From Kluyvera georgiana ATCC 51603 (GTDB lineage: Bacteria > Pseudomonadota > Gammaproteobacteria > Enterobacterales > Enterobacteriaceae): DNA of 64,000 bases. The notes beneath the pieces were generated by a model that was not told the origin of the DNA, ran no database searches, and was given only the letters and a program-made list of their open reading frames with translations. Made by a program: the position numbers and the translations under genes. Positions 37,917-47,161 of this stretch are shown here, in pieces (position 1 is the first letter of the stretch; each line of letters begins with the position of its first letter). The stretch covers positions 1 through 64,000 of the forward strand of contig NZ_LXEU01000010.1 of the NCBI RefSeq assembly GCF_001654985.1, written 5' to 3'.

Positions 37917-38195
37917 TTACTTTTTCTTCAGGCTAGCGCCAATTTTTTTCTGCCACACCAGCAGTTCAAACACGCCAAACAGGAAGATGCGAATTTGTTC
38001 GCCGCGCGTCATCTGCGGGCCGTCTTTCGGCAGCGTGGATTTCAGCAACGCCATCTGCATACCGTGCATCAGCACCATGAAGATCAGCGCGACGTTGACG
38101 AAAATATTCAGCGGACGCGGGAACGGGTGGAACAGGTTCAATAGCAGAAATGCCCACACGCACAGCATCAACAAGCGACCCAGATTAATCAGCAT
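37917..38195 (-). CDS. yhhL: YhhL, DUF1145 inner membrane protein
   Basis: 92 residues (E. coli 89), starting MLINLGRLLMLCVWAFLLL with AAAGG upstream. It has two to three hydrophobic helices and the conserved PFPRPLNIFVNVALIFMVLM. Function unknown. The start overlaps the 3' end of rsmD by 11 bases, so the two are translationally linked, as in E. coli. Confidence 0.92.
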   Translation of the reverse strand: MLINLGRLLMLCVWAFLLLNLFHPFPRPLNIFVNVALIFMVLMHGMQMALLKSTLPKDGPQMTRGEQIRIFLFGVFELLVWQKKIGASLKKK

Positions 38196-38781
38196 CCTTT
38201 TCTCCCTGTACTTCACGTTGGTAGAGACGATAAGCCACCTGACCGGCGATTTTTTCCCGATGCAGATCCCAACTTGCGGGTACCGGCGGCAGGCCGTTTT
38301 CGACTTCGCTTTCGACGTAGATTAACGCGTCATTAGCCAGCCAGCCATTGCTCTCCAGTAAGTGTAACGTCTCTTCCAGTAATCCCTTACGAAACGGCGG
38401 ATCGACAAACACAATATCGTGCGGCGTACCGGTCTGGTTGAGGAATGCGAGCGTATTCGTATTCACCACTTTTCCGTGCGTCGCCTTTAGCGTGGCGAGG
38501 TTCTTTTGCAACTGCTGGGCGACCTGACGCTCCATCTCAAGCAGCGTGGCGCTACCCGCGTAGCGAGAGAGGGCTTCCAGCCCCAGCGCGCCGCTGCCGG
38601 CAAAGCAGTCCAGGCAACGGGCGTCGACCATCGACGGCGCCAGCCAGTTGAATAAGGTTTCGCGCACCCGGTCGGTGGTGGGGCGCAGTCCCGGACTATC
38701 AGGAACAGGGAGTTTACGGCCGCGCCATTGCCCGCCAATAATGCGGATCTGGCCACTGCCGCCGGAAGTTGGTTTTTTCAT
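38185..38781 (-). CDS. rsmD: 16S rRNA (guanine966-N2)-methyltransferase RsmD
   Basis: 198 residues, same as E. coli RsmD. It methylates N2 of G966 in 16S rRNA with SAM. Motifs: RIIGGQWRGRKLPVPD at the N-terminus, SAM site DCFAGSGALGLEALSR, and the catalytic DPPF in FVDPPFRKGLLEETL. It is divergent from ftsY and first in the rsmD-yhhL unit. Confidence 0.97.
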   Translation of the reverse strand: MKKPTSGGSGQIRIIGGQWRGRKLPVPDSPGLRPTTDRVRETLFNWLAPSMVDARCLDCFAGSGALGLEALSRYAGSATLLEMERQVAQQLQKNLATLKATHGKVVNTNTLAFLNQTGTPHDIVFVDPPFRKGLLEETLHLLESNGWLANDALIYVESEVENGLPPVPASWDLHREKIAGQVAYRLYQREVQGEKDAD

Positions 38782-38959
38782 TTGCTTGCTCTGGTCGCTC
38801 TTTCGGCCTGCTATTCTAGCGATCTGCTCTGCCGGGTGAAAGCGGTGAAGCCAGGGAAGTTAAGTGATAGACTAAGCGACTAATTTCATCATTATTTTAG
38901 CCTTCGCGTCGATTATGGCGAAGTGGCGCCATCAAAAACAGCGGGGAGTGTGGTTGCAA

Positions 38960-40501
38960 ATGGCAAAAGAAAAAAAACGTGGCTTTTTTTCCTGGCTGGG
39001 CTTTGGGCAGAAAGAACAGGATCAGGTTGTTGAATCAGAAGAAAAAATTGAGTCTCAGCCGGTAGAGGAAACGCCTGCTGTTGAACCGGAAATCGTCGCG
39101 CAAGAGACCCCGGTCGTAGAAGACGTGCATACGATTGCCGAGAGTGAAGCGTTTGCGGCTGAAGTCGTGGAAGTGACCGAGCAGGTTGCGGAAAGCGAAA
39201 AAGAACAGCCGGAAGCGGTTGAGGAAATCGAACCGGTTGCTGAAGCACAGCCGGAAGCGGTCGAAGAAATTGAGTCGGTTGTTGCAGAACAGCCGGAAGC
39301 GGTCGAAGAAATCGAGCCGGTTGTTGAAACAGAGCCGGAAGTGGTTGAGGAAATCGAGCCGGTTGTTGAAGTACAGCCGGAAGTGGTCGACGAGGTTCAA
39401 CCCGAGGTGGTCGAGGAAACCCTCCCGGAGCAGGACGACGCGAGTGAACCTGAGCTGACCGACGAAGAGCTGGAAGCGCAGGCGCTGGCAACGCCGTCTG
39501 AAAACGAGATCGTCGAAGAAGAGGCGGCAGTGGAAGACGTGCCTGCCGACGACGCTCAGCAGGAGCAGGAAAAGCCGACCAAAGAAGGCTTCTTCGCGCG
39601 CCTGAAACGCAGCCTGCTGAAAACGAAAGAAAATCTCGGTTCCGGATTCATCAGTCTGTTCCGCGGCAAGAAAATCGACGACGATCTGTTTGAAGAGCTG
39701 GAAGAACAGCTGCTGATTGCCGACGTCGGTGTGGAAACCACCCGTAAGATCATCAGCAGCTTGACCGATACCGCCAGCCGTAAACAGCTGCGCGACGCGG
39801 AAGCGCTGTACGGTCTGCTGAAAGATGAAATGGGTGAAATTCTCGCAAAAGTGGATGAACCGCTTAATATTGAAGGCAAAACGCCATTCGTTATTTTGAT
39901 GGTCGGCGTCAACGGCGTGGGTAAAACCACCACCATTGGCAAGCTGGCGCGTCAGTTCGAACAGCAGGGGAAAAGCGTGATGCTGGCGGCGGGCGATACC
40001 TTCCGCGCGGCGGCGGTTGAGCAGCTCCAGGTGTGGGGCCAGCGCAACAACATTCCGGTGATTGCGCAGCACACCGGCGCAGATTCTGCCTCGGTCATTT
40101 TCGATGCCATTCAGGCGGCGAAGGCGCGTAACGTCGACGTACTGATTGCCGACACCGCCGGGCGTTTGCAGAACAAATCGCACCTGATGGAAGAGCTGAA
40201 GAAAATTGTCCGCGTGATGAAAAAGCTTGACGTTGATGCGCCGCACGAAGTGATGCTGACCATTGACGCCAGCACCGGGCAGAACGCCATCAGCCAGGCC
40301 AAACTGTTCCATGAAGCGGTCGGCCTGACCGGCATTACGTTGACTAAACTCGACGGTACCGCCAAAGGCGGGGTGATATTCTCCGTGGCGGATCGGTTCG
40401 GCATTCCGATTCGTTATATCGGCGTCGGCGAGCGTATAGAGGACTTACGTCCGTTTAAAGCGGGCGATTTTATTGAGGCACTTTTTGCCCGAGAGGACTA
40501 A
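38960..40501 (+). CDS. ftsY: Signal recognition particle receptor FtsY
   Basis: 513 residues (E. coli 497). The SRP receptor GTPase that docks ribosome-nascent chain complexes at SecYEG. A short N-terminal lipid-binding helix (MAKEKKRGFFSWLGFG) is followed by a very acidic A domain (about 20-200) holding Glu-Pro-rich tandem repeats, then the NG GTPase domain with GVNGVGKTTTIGKLA, DTAGR and TKLDGTAKGG. The start at ATG 38960 matches E. coli; an in-frame ATG at 38915 is not conserved. It is first in ftsY-ftsE-ftsX. Confidence 0.97.
   Translation: MAKEKKRGFFSWLGFGQKEQDQVVESEEKIESQPVEETPAVEPEIVAQETPVVEDVHTIAESEAFAAEVVEVTEQVAESEKEQPEAVEEIEPVAEAQPEAVEEIESVVAEQPEAVEEIEPVVETEPEVVEEIEPVVEVQPEVVDEVQPEVVEETLPEQDDASEPELTDEELEAQALATPSENEIVEEEAAVEDVPADDAQQEQEKPTKEGFFARLKRSLLKTKENLGSGFISLFRGKKIDDDLFEELEEQLLIADVGVETTRKIISSLTDTASRKQLRDAEALYGLLKDEMGEILAKVDEPLNIEGKTPFVILMVGVNGVGKTTTIGKLARQFEQQGKSVMLAAGDTFRAAAVEQLQVWGQRNNIPVIAQHTGADSASVIFDAIQAAKARNVDVLIADTAGRLQNKSHLMEELKKIVRVMKKLDVDAPHEVMLTIDASTGQNAISQAKLFHEAVGLTGITLTKLDGTAKGGVIFSVADRFGIPIRYIGVGERIEDLRPFKAGDFIEALFARED
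39206..39421 (+). repeat. Tandem 42-bp repeats in the acidic domain of ftsY
   Basis: Four consecutive 14-residue units of the type QPEAVEEIEPVVEx (39206-39373) are followed by two 8-residue units QPEVVDEV/QPEVVEET. Units differ by a few substitutions, so the array is an imperfect minisatellite within a coding region that tolerates length change. Confidence 0.9.
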
Positions 40502-40503
40502 CA

Positions 40504-41172
40504 ATGATTCGCTTTGAACACGTCAGCAAAGCCTATCTCGGCGGGAGACAAGCGCTGCAGGGCGTCACTTTCCACCTGCAGCCGGGCGAGATGGCATTTC
40601 TGACCGGCCACTCCGGCGCGGGTAAAAGTACCCTGCTGAAGCTTATCTGTGGGATTGAACGGCCAAGCGCCGGGAAAATCTTCTTCGGCGGCCACGACAT
40701 CAGCCGCCTGAAGAACCGTGAGGTGCCGTTCCTGCGTCGCCAGATCGGTATGATTTTCCAGGATCACCATCTGCTGATGGACCGCACCGTTTTCGATAAT
40801 GTGGCGATCCCACTGATTATTGCCGGCGCGAGCGCGGACGATATCCGCCGTCGCGTGTCGGCGGCGCTGGATAAAGTGGGGCTGCTGGATAAGGCGAAAA
40901 ACTTCCCGATTCAGCTCTCCGGCGGTGAACAGCAGCGTGTCGGTATCGCCCGTGCGGTGGTGAACAAGCCTGCGGTACTGCTGGCGGATGAACCAACGGG
41001 GAACCTGGATAATGCGCTGTCGGAAGGCATTCTGCGACTGTTCGAAGAGTTTAACCGCGTTGGGGTGACCGTTCTGATGGCGACGCACGATATTGGGCTG
41101 ATCTCCAGTCGTTCCTATCGCATGCTGACGCTGAGCGACGGCCATCTGCATGGAGGCCTGATGAATGAATAA
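40504..41172 (+). CDS. ftsE: Cell division ABC transporter ATP-binding protein FtsE
   Basis: 222 residues, as in E. coli. The ATPase of FtsEX, which acts at the septum with FtsZ and, through FtsX, drives periplasmic EnvC to activate amidases. Walker [10 protein letters not shown], signature [14 protein letters not shown] and Walker [10 protein letters not shown] are intact. It starts 2 bases after the ftsY stop and overlaps ftsX by 8 bases. Confidence 0.98.
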   Translation: MIRFEHVSKAYLGGRQALQGVTFHLQPGEMAFLTGHSGAGKSTLLKLICGIERPSAGKIFFGGHDISRLKNREVPFLRRQIGMIFQDHHLLMDRTVFDNVAIPLIIAGASADDIRRRVSAALDKVGLLDKAKNFPIQLSGGEQQRVGIARAVVNKPAVLLADEPTGNLDNALSEGILRLFEEFNRVGVTVLMATHDIGLISSRSYRMLTLSDGHLHGGLMNE

Positions 41173-42220
41173 GCGCGATGCCATCAACCAGATTCGCCAG
41201 TTTGGCGGGCGACTGGACAGGATTCGCCAATCCGTCGGTAAAGGCGGCGATAACCGCAACGCGCCGAAACGGCCGAAGCCTGCGACAAAGCCGAATTCAC
41301 GCAAAACCAACGTGTTCAACGAACAGGTGCGCTATGCGTGGCAAGGCGCGTTACAGGACCTGAAAAGCAAACCGTTCGCCACCTTCCTGACGGTGATGGT
41401 GATTGCTATCTCCCTGACGCTGCCGAGCGTCTGCTACATGGTGTACAAAAACGTCAATACGGCGGCGTCACAGTACTACCCGTCGCCGCAGATCACCGTC
41501 TATCTGGAAAAAACGCTGGATGACGACGCGGCCGCGAAGGTGGTGGGCCAACTTCAGGCCGAGCAGGGCGTGGATAAGGTGAACTACCTTTCCCGCGATG
41601 AGGCGCTGGGTGAATTCCGCAACTGGTCAGGCTTTGGCGGCGCGCTGGATATGCTGGAAGAGAACCCGTTGCCCGCCGTGGCGGTGGTGATTCCGAAAAT
41701 TGACTTCCAGACCACCGACGCGCTGAACACGCTGCGTGACCGGGTATCCCAGATTCAGGGCGTTAACGAAGTGCGGATGGACGACAGCTGGTTTGCCCGT
41801 CTGGCCTCGATTACCGGGCTGGTGGGACGCGTGGCGGCGATGATTGGCGTGCTGATGGTGGCGGCGGTATTCCTCGTCATCGGTAACAGCGTGCGCCTGA
41901 GCATTTTTGCCCGTCGCGATACCATCAACGTGCAGAAGCTGATTGGCGCGACCGACGGTTTTATCCTGCGGCCGTTCCTGTACGGCGGAGCGCTGCTGGG
42001 CTTTGCCGGCGCGTTTCTGTCGCTGATTCTGTCGGAGATTCTGGTGATGCGTTTGTCATCGGCGGTCACCGAAGTGGCGCGGGTTTTCGGCACCCAGTTT
42101 GAACTGAGCGGCCTGTCGTTTGACGAGTGTCTGCTGCTGCTGCTGCTGTGCTCGATGATTGGTTGGGTGGCAGCCTGGCTTGCCACGGTACAACATTTAC
42201 GTCACTTTACCCCCGACTAA
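41165..42220 (+). CDS. ftsX: Cell division protein FtsX
   Basis: 351 residues (E. coli 352). The four-helix permease-like partner of FtsE, with a basic cytoplasmic N-terminus (about 1-70), a large periplasmic loop (about 95-220) that binds EnvC, and three C-terminal helices ending in YVR-type [15 protein letters not shown]. It overlaps ftsE by 8 bases. rpoH follows after a 256-base gap. Confidence 0.97.
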   Translation: MNKRDAINQIRQFGGRLDRIRQSVGKGGDNRNAPKRPKPATKPNSRKTNVFNEQVRYAWQGALQDLKSKPFATFLTVMVIAISLTLPSVCYMVYKNVNTAASQYYPSPQITVYLEKTLDDDAAAKVVGQLQAEQGVDKVNYLSRDEALGEFRNWSGFGGALDMLEENPLPAVAVVIPKIDFQTTDALNTLRDRVSQIQGVNEVRMDDSWFARLASITGLVGRVAAMIGVLMVAAVFLVIGNSVRLSIFARRDTINVQKLIGATDGFILRPFLYGGALLGFAGAFLSLILSEILVMRLSSAVTEVARVFGTQFELSGLSFDECLLLLLLCSMIGWVAAWLATVQHLRHFTPD

Positions 42221-42240
42221 AAAAGTTCTGTTATACTCTT

Positions 42241-42268
42241 CCCCTGCGACGACTTCCGTTCGCAGGGG
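42241..42268 (+). terminator. Hairpin between ftsX and rpoH
   Basis: CCCCTGCGA (42241-42249) pairs perfectly with TCGCAGGGG (42260-42268), followed by a short TTTT at 42273. It may partly terminate ftsYEX. A TATACT hexamer immediately before it (42232-42237) could also be a -10 box for rpoH, in which case the hairpin lies in the rpoH leader. The remainder of the 256-base gap should hold the multiple rpoH promoters known in E. coli; none is assigned with certainty. Confidence 0.45.
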
Positions 42269-42476
42269 ATGTGTTTTCAACCCCATCTTTCTGCCCTCGC
42301 AACTATCGCGTGTCACATTTTGTGCGTAATTTATTCACACTGTTGCACGGAACTTGTGGATAAACTCACTGTCTGATAAAAGAGCGGATGATATTCTCGT
42401 TGCTCATAGAGCCTGGCATGTTTGTTGCCTTCGGGGACAAGCCTCCGCCAGTATGAAGTGAATTGAGAGGATTTGA

Positions 42477-43331
42477 ATGACCAAAGAAATGCAAAATTTA
42501 GCGTTAGCCCCTGTTGGTAACCTGGAATCTTATATCCGGGCTGCGAACGCATGGCCGATGTTGACGGCTGATGAAGAAAAGGCGCTTGCTGAACGGCTGC
42601 ATTACCAGGGCGATCTGGAAGCAGCTAAAACGCTGATCCTGTCTCACCTGCGCTTTGTTGTTCATATTGCTCGTAACTACTCGGGCTATGGCCTGCCGCA
42701 GGCGGACCTGATTCAGGAAGGTAACATCGGCCTGATGAAAGCGGTGCGCCGTTTTAACCCGGAAGTGGGCGTTCGTCTGGTCTCCTTTGCGGTGCACTGG
42801 ATCAAAGCGGAAATCCACGAATACGTACTGCGTAACTGGCGTATCGTCAAAGTGGCGACCACCAAAGCACAGCGTAAGCTGTTCTTCAACCTGCGTAAAA
42901 CCAAGCAGCGTCTGGGCTGGTTCAATCAGGATGAAGTGGAAATGGTGGCCCGCGAGCTGGGCGTCTCCAGCAAAGACGTGCGTGAGATGGAGTCGCGTAT
43001 GGCGGCGCAGGACATGGCGTTTGATATGTCTTCCGACGATGAGTCTGAAAGCCACTCCGTTGCTCCGGTGCTCTATCTGCAGGATAAATCGTCCAACTTT
43101 GCCGACGGCATCGAAGACGACAACTGGGAAGAGCAGGCGGCCAACAAGCTGACTGACGCGATGCAGGGCCTGGACGAACGTAGCCAGGACATCATCCGCG
43201 CCCGCTGGCTGGACGAAGACAACAAGTCTACGCTGCAGGAACTGGCTGACCGTTACGGCGTTTCTGCCGAACGTGTACGTCAGCTTGAAAAGAACGCGAT
43301 GAAAAAACTGCGTGCGGCTATCGAAGCCTGA
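42477..43331 (+). CDS. rpoH: RNA polymerase sigma-32 factor
   Basis: 284 residues, identical in length to E. coli RpoH. The heat-shock sigma factor. It shows sigma region 2 ([37 protein letters not shown]), the RpoH box [10 protein letters not shown] in region C, and region 4 ([20 protein letters not shown]). GAGAGGA lies before the ATG. In E. coli, translation is set by an RNA thermosensor pairing the start region with an internal segment; the start-proximal sequence here is highly similar. Confidence 0.98.
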   Translation: MTKEMQNLALAPVGNLESYIRAANAWPMLTADEEKALAERLHYQGDLEAAKTLILSHLRFVVHIARNYSGYGLPQADLIQEGNIGLMKAVRRFNPEVGVRLVSFAVHWIKAEIHEYVLRNWRIVKVATTKAQRKLFFNLRKTKQRLGWFNQDEVEMVARELGVSSKDVREMESRMAAQDMAFDMSSDDESESHSVAPVLYLQDKSSNFADGIEDDNWEEQAANKLTDAMQGLDERSQDIIRARWLDEDNKSTLQELADRYGVSAERVRQLEKNAMKKLRAAIEA

Positions 43332-43352
43332 TTTTTAGCCGCGTGCCCAATG

Positions 43353-43386
43353 AACCCTCGAATGTGAATTCGGGGGTTTTTGTTTT
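43353..43386 (+). terminator. rpoH terminator
   Basis: A 10-bp stem, 43353-43362 with 43369-43378, containing one G-U pair, with the loop TGTGAA and followed by TTTTGTTTTT. It lies 22 bases after the rpoH stop. Confidence 0.85.
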
Positions 43387-43387
43387 T

Positions 43388-43464
43388 GTAGGCCGGATAA
43401 GGCTTAGCCGCCAGCCGGCAATCTGCGCCGATCTGCCCGATGGCGCTACGCTTATCGGGCCTAC
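43388..43464. repeat. REP/BIME element after rpoH
   Basis: GTAGGCCGGATAAGGCTTAG running into CCGCCAGCCGGC, and the inverted unit GCCCGATGGCGCTACGCTTA running into TCGGGCCTAC. It directly follows the rpoH terminator. The remaining bases to 43605 are the upstream region of the aminotransferase gene. Confidence 0.87.
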
Positions 43465-43605
43465 GGTTTCGTCTCTCCGATAATCCCACCGTCATCACGC
43501 TTTCCTCTGTTTATTTCCCTTTTATCGCTGGCGCGAATGAAGTCGATGGCAAAGACTAAATAAGCGCTATGTATTTTTCCGTCTTTTAACGGCAGGGGGT
43601 TTACC

Positions 43606-44871
43606 GTGAGTAACGAGTCACTGAATCATCGGCGTTTACAGGCGACGCCGCGCGGCGTCGGCGTGATGTGCGGTTTCTACGCGGAGCGCGCGGAGAACGC
43701 CACGCTGTGGGATATTGAAGGCAATGAATATATTGATTTCGCCGCCGGGATCGCGGTGCTCAACACTGGTCACCGCCACCCGCAGGTGATTGCGGCGGTG
43801 GAAAGCCAGCTTCAGGCCTTTACCCATACCGCCTACCAGATTGTCCCCTATGAAAGCTATGTATCATTAGCAGAACGTATCAATGCCGTGGCGCCCATTG
43901 CCGGCAATGCCAAAACGGCGTTCTTCAGCACCGGGGCCGAAGCGATTGAAAACGCGGTGAAGATTGCCCGCGCCTACACCAAACGTCCGGGGCTGATTAC
44001 CTTTGGCGGTGGCTTCCATGGGCGTACTTTTATGACCATGGCGCTAACCGGCAAAGTGGCACCCTACAAAATCGGCTTCGGCCCTTTCCCGGGGTCGGTT
44101 TACCACGCTACGTATCCGAATGCGGCGCATGGCGTCACTGTCGACATGGCACTCAAAAGCCTGACCCATATTTTCAAAGCCGACATTGCCCCGGATCAGG
44201 TGGCGGCGATTATTATCGAGCCGGTGCAGGGCGAAGGCGGTTTCAACGTTGCGCCGCCCGAGTTTATGCAGGCGCTGCGTACGCTGTGCGACACCCACGG
44301 CATTCTGCTGATTGCGGATGAAGTGCAGACTGGCTTTGCCCGTACCGGCAAGCTATTTGCCATGGAGCACCACAGCGTGAAGCCGGATCTGATGACCATG
44401 GCGAAAAGTCTGGCCGGTGGCTTCCCGCTCTCCGGCGTGGTGGGCCGCGCCGAAGTGATGGATGCCCCGGCCCCCGGCGGTCTGGGCGGTACCTACGCGG
44501 GTAACCCGCTGGCGATTGCCGCCGCGCATGCGGTGCTGGACGTCATCGAAGAAGAAGCGCTGTGTAACCGCGCCAATCATCTTGGCCAGCATCTGATTGA
44601 AGTGCTCAACAGCCTGCGCGACAGCTGCCCGGCGATTGCCGACGTGCGCGGCCTGGGCTCGATGGTGGCGGTGGAGTTTGTCGACCCGCAAACCCGCGAG
44701 CCGTCGCCGGAGTTCACCAAATTGGTACAGGAACGTGCGCTGGCGGAAGGGGTGCTACTGCTGAGCTGCGGTGTGTACGGCAACGTGATTCGCTTCCTTT
44801 ACCCCCTCACGATTCCTGAGAAACAGTTCCAGCAGGCGCTGGAGGTGATTCGTCGGGCTCTCAGTGAATGA
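43606..44871 (+). CDS. GabT/PuuE-like 4-aminobutyrate aminotransferase
   Basis: 421 residues. A PLP-dependent class III aminotransferase; residues RRLQATPRGVGVMCGFYAER and the catalytic-Lys region TMAKSLAGGFPLSGVVGRAE are close to E. coli PuuE and GabT. It probably transfers the amino group of GABA (or a related omega-amine) to 2-oxoglutarate. The start is GTG 43606 with AGGGGG upstream. It sits between rpoH and livJ, where E. coli K-12 has no aminotransferase, and is monocistronic with its own terminator. PuuE versus GabT specificity is not settled by sequence alone. Confidence 0.87.
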   Translation: MSNESLNHRRLQATPRGVGVMCGFYAERAENATLWDIEGNEYIDFAAGIAVLNTGHRHPQVIAAVESQLQAFTHTAYQIVPYESYVSLAERINAVAPIAGNAKTAFFSTGAEAIENAVKIARAYTKRPGLITFGGGFHGRTFMTMALTGKVAPYKIGFGPFPGSVYHATYPNAAHGVTVDMALKSLTHIFKADIAPDQVAAIIIEPVQGEGGFNVAPPEFMQALRTLCDTHGILLIADEVQTGFARTGKLFAMEHHSVKPDLMTMAKSLAGGFPLSGVVGRAEVMDAPAPGGLGGTYAGNPLAIAAAHAVLDVIEEEALCNRANHLGQHLIEVLNSLRDSCPAIADVRGLGSMVAVEFVDPQTREPSPEFTKLVQERALAEGVLLLSCGVYGNVIRFLYPLTIPEKQFQQALEVIRRALSE

Positions 44872-44893
44872 ATTGACTCCCCCTGATCCCCTA

Positions 44894-44920
44894 AGCCACT
44901 CCGATGAGTGGCTTTTTTTT
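44894..44920 (+). terminator. Aminotransferase gene terminator
   Basis: AGCCACTC (44894-44901) and GAGTGGCT (44906-44913) form a perfect stem with a CGAT loop, followed by seven T. A textbook Rho-independent terminator. Confidence 0.93.
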
Positions 44921-45124
44921 GTCATTTTTGCGTTACAAATCCGTCAAAATTAACGTTTCAATTCCATAAAAATGGGGTATGTTTTAGCAGAGTATACTGC
45001 AAAAGCACAGGCAGTGTCCCTTAATATTAATATCTTATACTTACCATGCGTCTGATATAAGAATAATGTGCTAAACAACAACATCACAACAATTGCAATA
45101 ACCATAATAATGGGGAACCTCAGG

Positions 45125-46228
45125 ATGAAAATGAAGGGCAAAGCGTTACTGGCAGGATGTATTGCACTGGCATTCAGCAATATGGCATTAGCAGAAAATA
45201 TTAAAGTTGCTGTCGTTGGCGCGATGTCTGGTCCGGTTGCGCAGTATGGCGATCAGGAGTTCAGCGGTGCGGCGCAAGCGGTGGCCGATATTAACGCCAA
45301 AGGCGGCATCAAGGGCAACAAGCTGGAAATCGTAAAATATGACGATGCCTGCGACCCGAAACAGGCGGTGGCGGTAGCGAACAAAGTGGTCAACGACGGC
45401 ATTAAGTACGTTATCGGTCACCTGTGCTCCTCTTCAACTCAGCCAGCGTCTGATATCTATGAAGACGAAGGCATTCTGATGATCACCCCGGCTGCCACCG
45501 CGCCGGAACTGACTGCGCGCGGCTATAAGCTGATTCTGCGCACCACCGGTCTGGACTCTGACCAGGGCCCGACCGCCGCAAAATACATTCTCGATAAAGT
45601 GAAGCCGCAGCGCATCGCTATCGTGCACGACAAGCAGCAGTACGGCGAAGGTCTGGCGCGTGCGGTGCAGGACGGCCTGAAAAAAGGCGGCGCCAACGTG
45701 GTCTTCTTTGACGGTATCACCGCCGGCGAGAAAGATTTCTCCACCCTGGTGGCGCGTCTGAAGAAAGAGAATATCGACTTCGTTTACTTCGGCGGCTATC
45801 ACCCGGAAATGGGGCAGATCCTGCGTCAGGCGCGTGCTGCGGGCCTGAAAACCCAGTTCATGGGGCCGGAAGGGGTAGCGAACGTGTCGCTGTCTAACAT
45901 CGCGGGTGAATCTGCTGAAGGCCTGCTGGTGACCAAGCCGAAGAACTATGATCAGGTGCCGGCGAACAAACCGATCGTTGACGCAATCAAGGCCAAGAAA
46001 CAGGATCCGAGCGGTGCGTTCGTGTGGACCACCTACGCGGCGCTGCAGTCTCTGCAGGCGGGTCTGAACCACTCTGACGATCCGGCTGAGATCGCCAAAT
46101 TCCTCAAGGCTAGCACCGTGGATACCGTAATGGGCCCGCTGTCCTGGGATGAGAAGGGTGACCTGAAAGGCTTCGAATTCGGCATCTTCAACTGGCACGC
46201 TAACGGTACGGCGACCGACGCGAAGTAA
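45125..46228 (+). CDS. livJ: Branched-chain amino acid-binding protein LivJ
   Basis: 367 residues, same as E. coli. The periplasmic Leu/Ile/Val-binding protein of the high-affinity ABC importer LIV-I. Signal peptide 1-23 ([20 protein letters not shown], cut after ALA). Mature protein begins [36 protein letters not shown] lines the ligand site. The start at 45125 is chosen to match E. coli; upstream in-frame ATGs lack a signal. It has its own leader (44921-45124) and is separated from livK by panM, as in E. coli. Lrp control is expected from E. coli. Confidence 0.97.
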   Translation: MKMKGKALLAGCIALAFSNMALAENIKVAVVGAMSGPVAQYGDQEFSGAAQAVADINAKGGIKGNKLEIVKYDDACDPKQAVAVANKVVNDGIKYVIGHLCSSSTQPASDIYEDEGILMITPAATAPELTARGYKLILRTTGLDSDQGPTAAKYILDKVKPQRIAIVHDKQQYGEGLARAVQDGLKKGGANVVFFDGITAGEKDFSTLVARLKKENIDFVYFGGYHPEMGQILRQARAAGLKTQFMGPEGVANVSLSNIAGESAEGLLVTKPKNYDQVPANKPIVDAIKAKKQDPSGAFVWTTYAALQSLQAGLNHSDDPAEIAKFLKASTVDTVMGPLSWDEKGDLKGFEFGIFNWHANGTATDAK

Positions 46229-46240
46229 GTTGCTCTCAAT

Positions 46241-46318
46241 GTAGGCCGGATAAGGCGTACGCCGCCATCCGGCAATGTATGCAGCAGTGCCTGATGGCGC
46301 TGCGCTTATCAGGCCTAC
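46241..46318. repeat. REP/BIME element between livJ and panM
   Basis: GTAGGCCGGATAAGGCGTAC running into GCCGCCATCCGGC, and the inverted unit GCCTGATGGCGCTGCGCTTA running into TCAGGCCTAC. It lies between the convergent livJ and panM stops. Confidence 0.9.
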
Positions 46319-46333
46319 ACCGAGTGGTTCAAA

Positions 46334-46717
46334 CTACCTTCGCACCCAGCCCTGTTCCTGCATCGTAAAGCCCAGCGCTTTGGCAAACGCCGCCATTTCC
46401 AGACTCTCTTCCGCGCCCGCTTTGCTGAGCAGCCAACGGCTAACCTGCGGGTTATCGCGCATCACCTCTTCCAGCAGATATTGCCCCACGCCGCGACGGC
46501 GGGTGACTTCGCGTACGCAAAGATCGTCCAACTGGCCCTGGTCTGCGCTGAGCGTGACGCGCACGGCGGCCAGCAGGCGTTCGTTAAAGCGAGCGGCGTA
46601 CAAACGATGGTTGTCGTTGAGCGCTGATTCGGCGGGAATCCGCTCCGGCCAGATCTTGCCAAGGCAGATGCGGTCCTGGTCGCTAAAGGTCTCTAAACGA
46701 ATGATGGTCAGTTTCAT
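46334..46717 (-). CDS. panM: PanD maturation factor PanM
   Basis: 127 residues, as in E. coli PanM (YhhK, also PanZ). A GNAT-fold protein that binds acetyl-CoA and triggers self-cleavage of PanD to make active aspartate decarboxylase, linking CoA level to beta-alanine supply. Acetyl-CoA loop: REVTRRRGVGQYLLEEV near residue 62-78. It is convergent with livJ across a REP element. Confidence 0.93.
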   Translation of the reverse strand: MKLTIIRLETFSDQDRICLGKIWPERIPAESALNDNHRLYAARFNERLLAAVRVTLSADQGQLDDLCVREVTRRRGVGQYLLEEVMRDNPQVSRWLLSKAGAEESLEMAAFAKALGFTMQEQGWVRR

Positions 46718-47161
46718 GGGCGGTGGGCTCCAGTCGCGAAAATGGCGGTCAGTGTACTCAATTTATTCTGCCGCAGGCTTTCTCTTTTTTGCCCTGGCAG
46801 CCAGGTGATTCGTTTTTCGATATTCACATAGGCAGCTTGAAACAGTATGGATCGAAAAATAGACAGAGTTTTAACCTGAAAACCAGCGTTTTATTCGGCT
46901 CTTTATGCCGTTATTTTATGCTGTATGGCGGACTTTTTTTTGTTTATCTATGGCAAAAATCAGAATATTATCTTTCCTTAATAGACTGAAAAATAGAGAA
47001 TTTAGTCTGTTTTTAGCCAAAAATCTGCGCTAACCCATTAAAGATAATGGCAAAAATAGCGTTGTATATTAAAAGTACAGAATGCTTTTTAACCACTAAA
47101 TTACAAAATATATACACGCCACGACGTGTAAACACGACATCACGAATGAGGATCCCGAAGT
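46718..47161. other. panM-livK divergent upstream region, no gene seen
   Basis: A 444-base AT-rich gap that must carry the panM and livK promoters. An 88-codon frame (46723-46989) has no ribosome site and a composition unlike a protein, so it is not called. In E. coli, livK expression responds to Lrp and its mRNA is a target of the sRNA GcvB; a specific site is not asserted here. Confidence 0.5.

Noticed and set aside
38915-38959. Upstream start for ftsY adding 15 residues
   Set aside because: The residues are not conserved with E. coli FtsY and MAKEKKRGFFSWLGFG is the normal N-terminus.
39035-40312. Long open frame antisense to ftsY (425 codons)
   Set aside because: Shadow of the biased codon use and acidic repeats of ftsY; low-complexity translation with no family resemblance.
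46723-46989. 88-codon open frame upstream of livK
   Set aside because: No ribosome site, unlikely residue composition, and it lies in the panM-livK promoter region.
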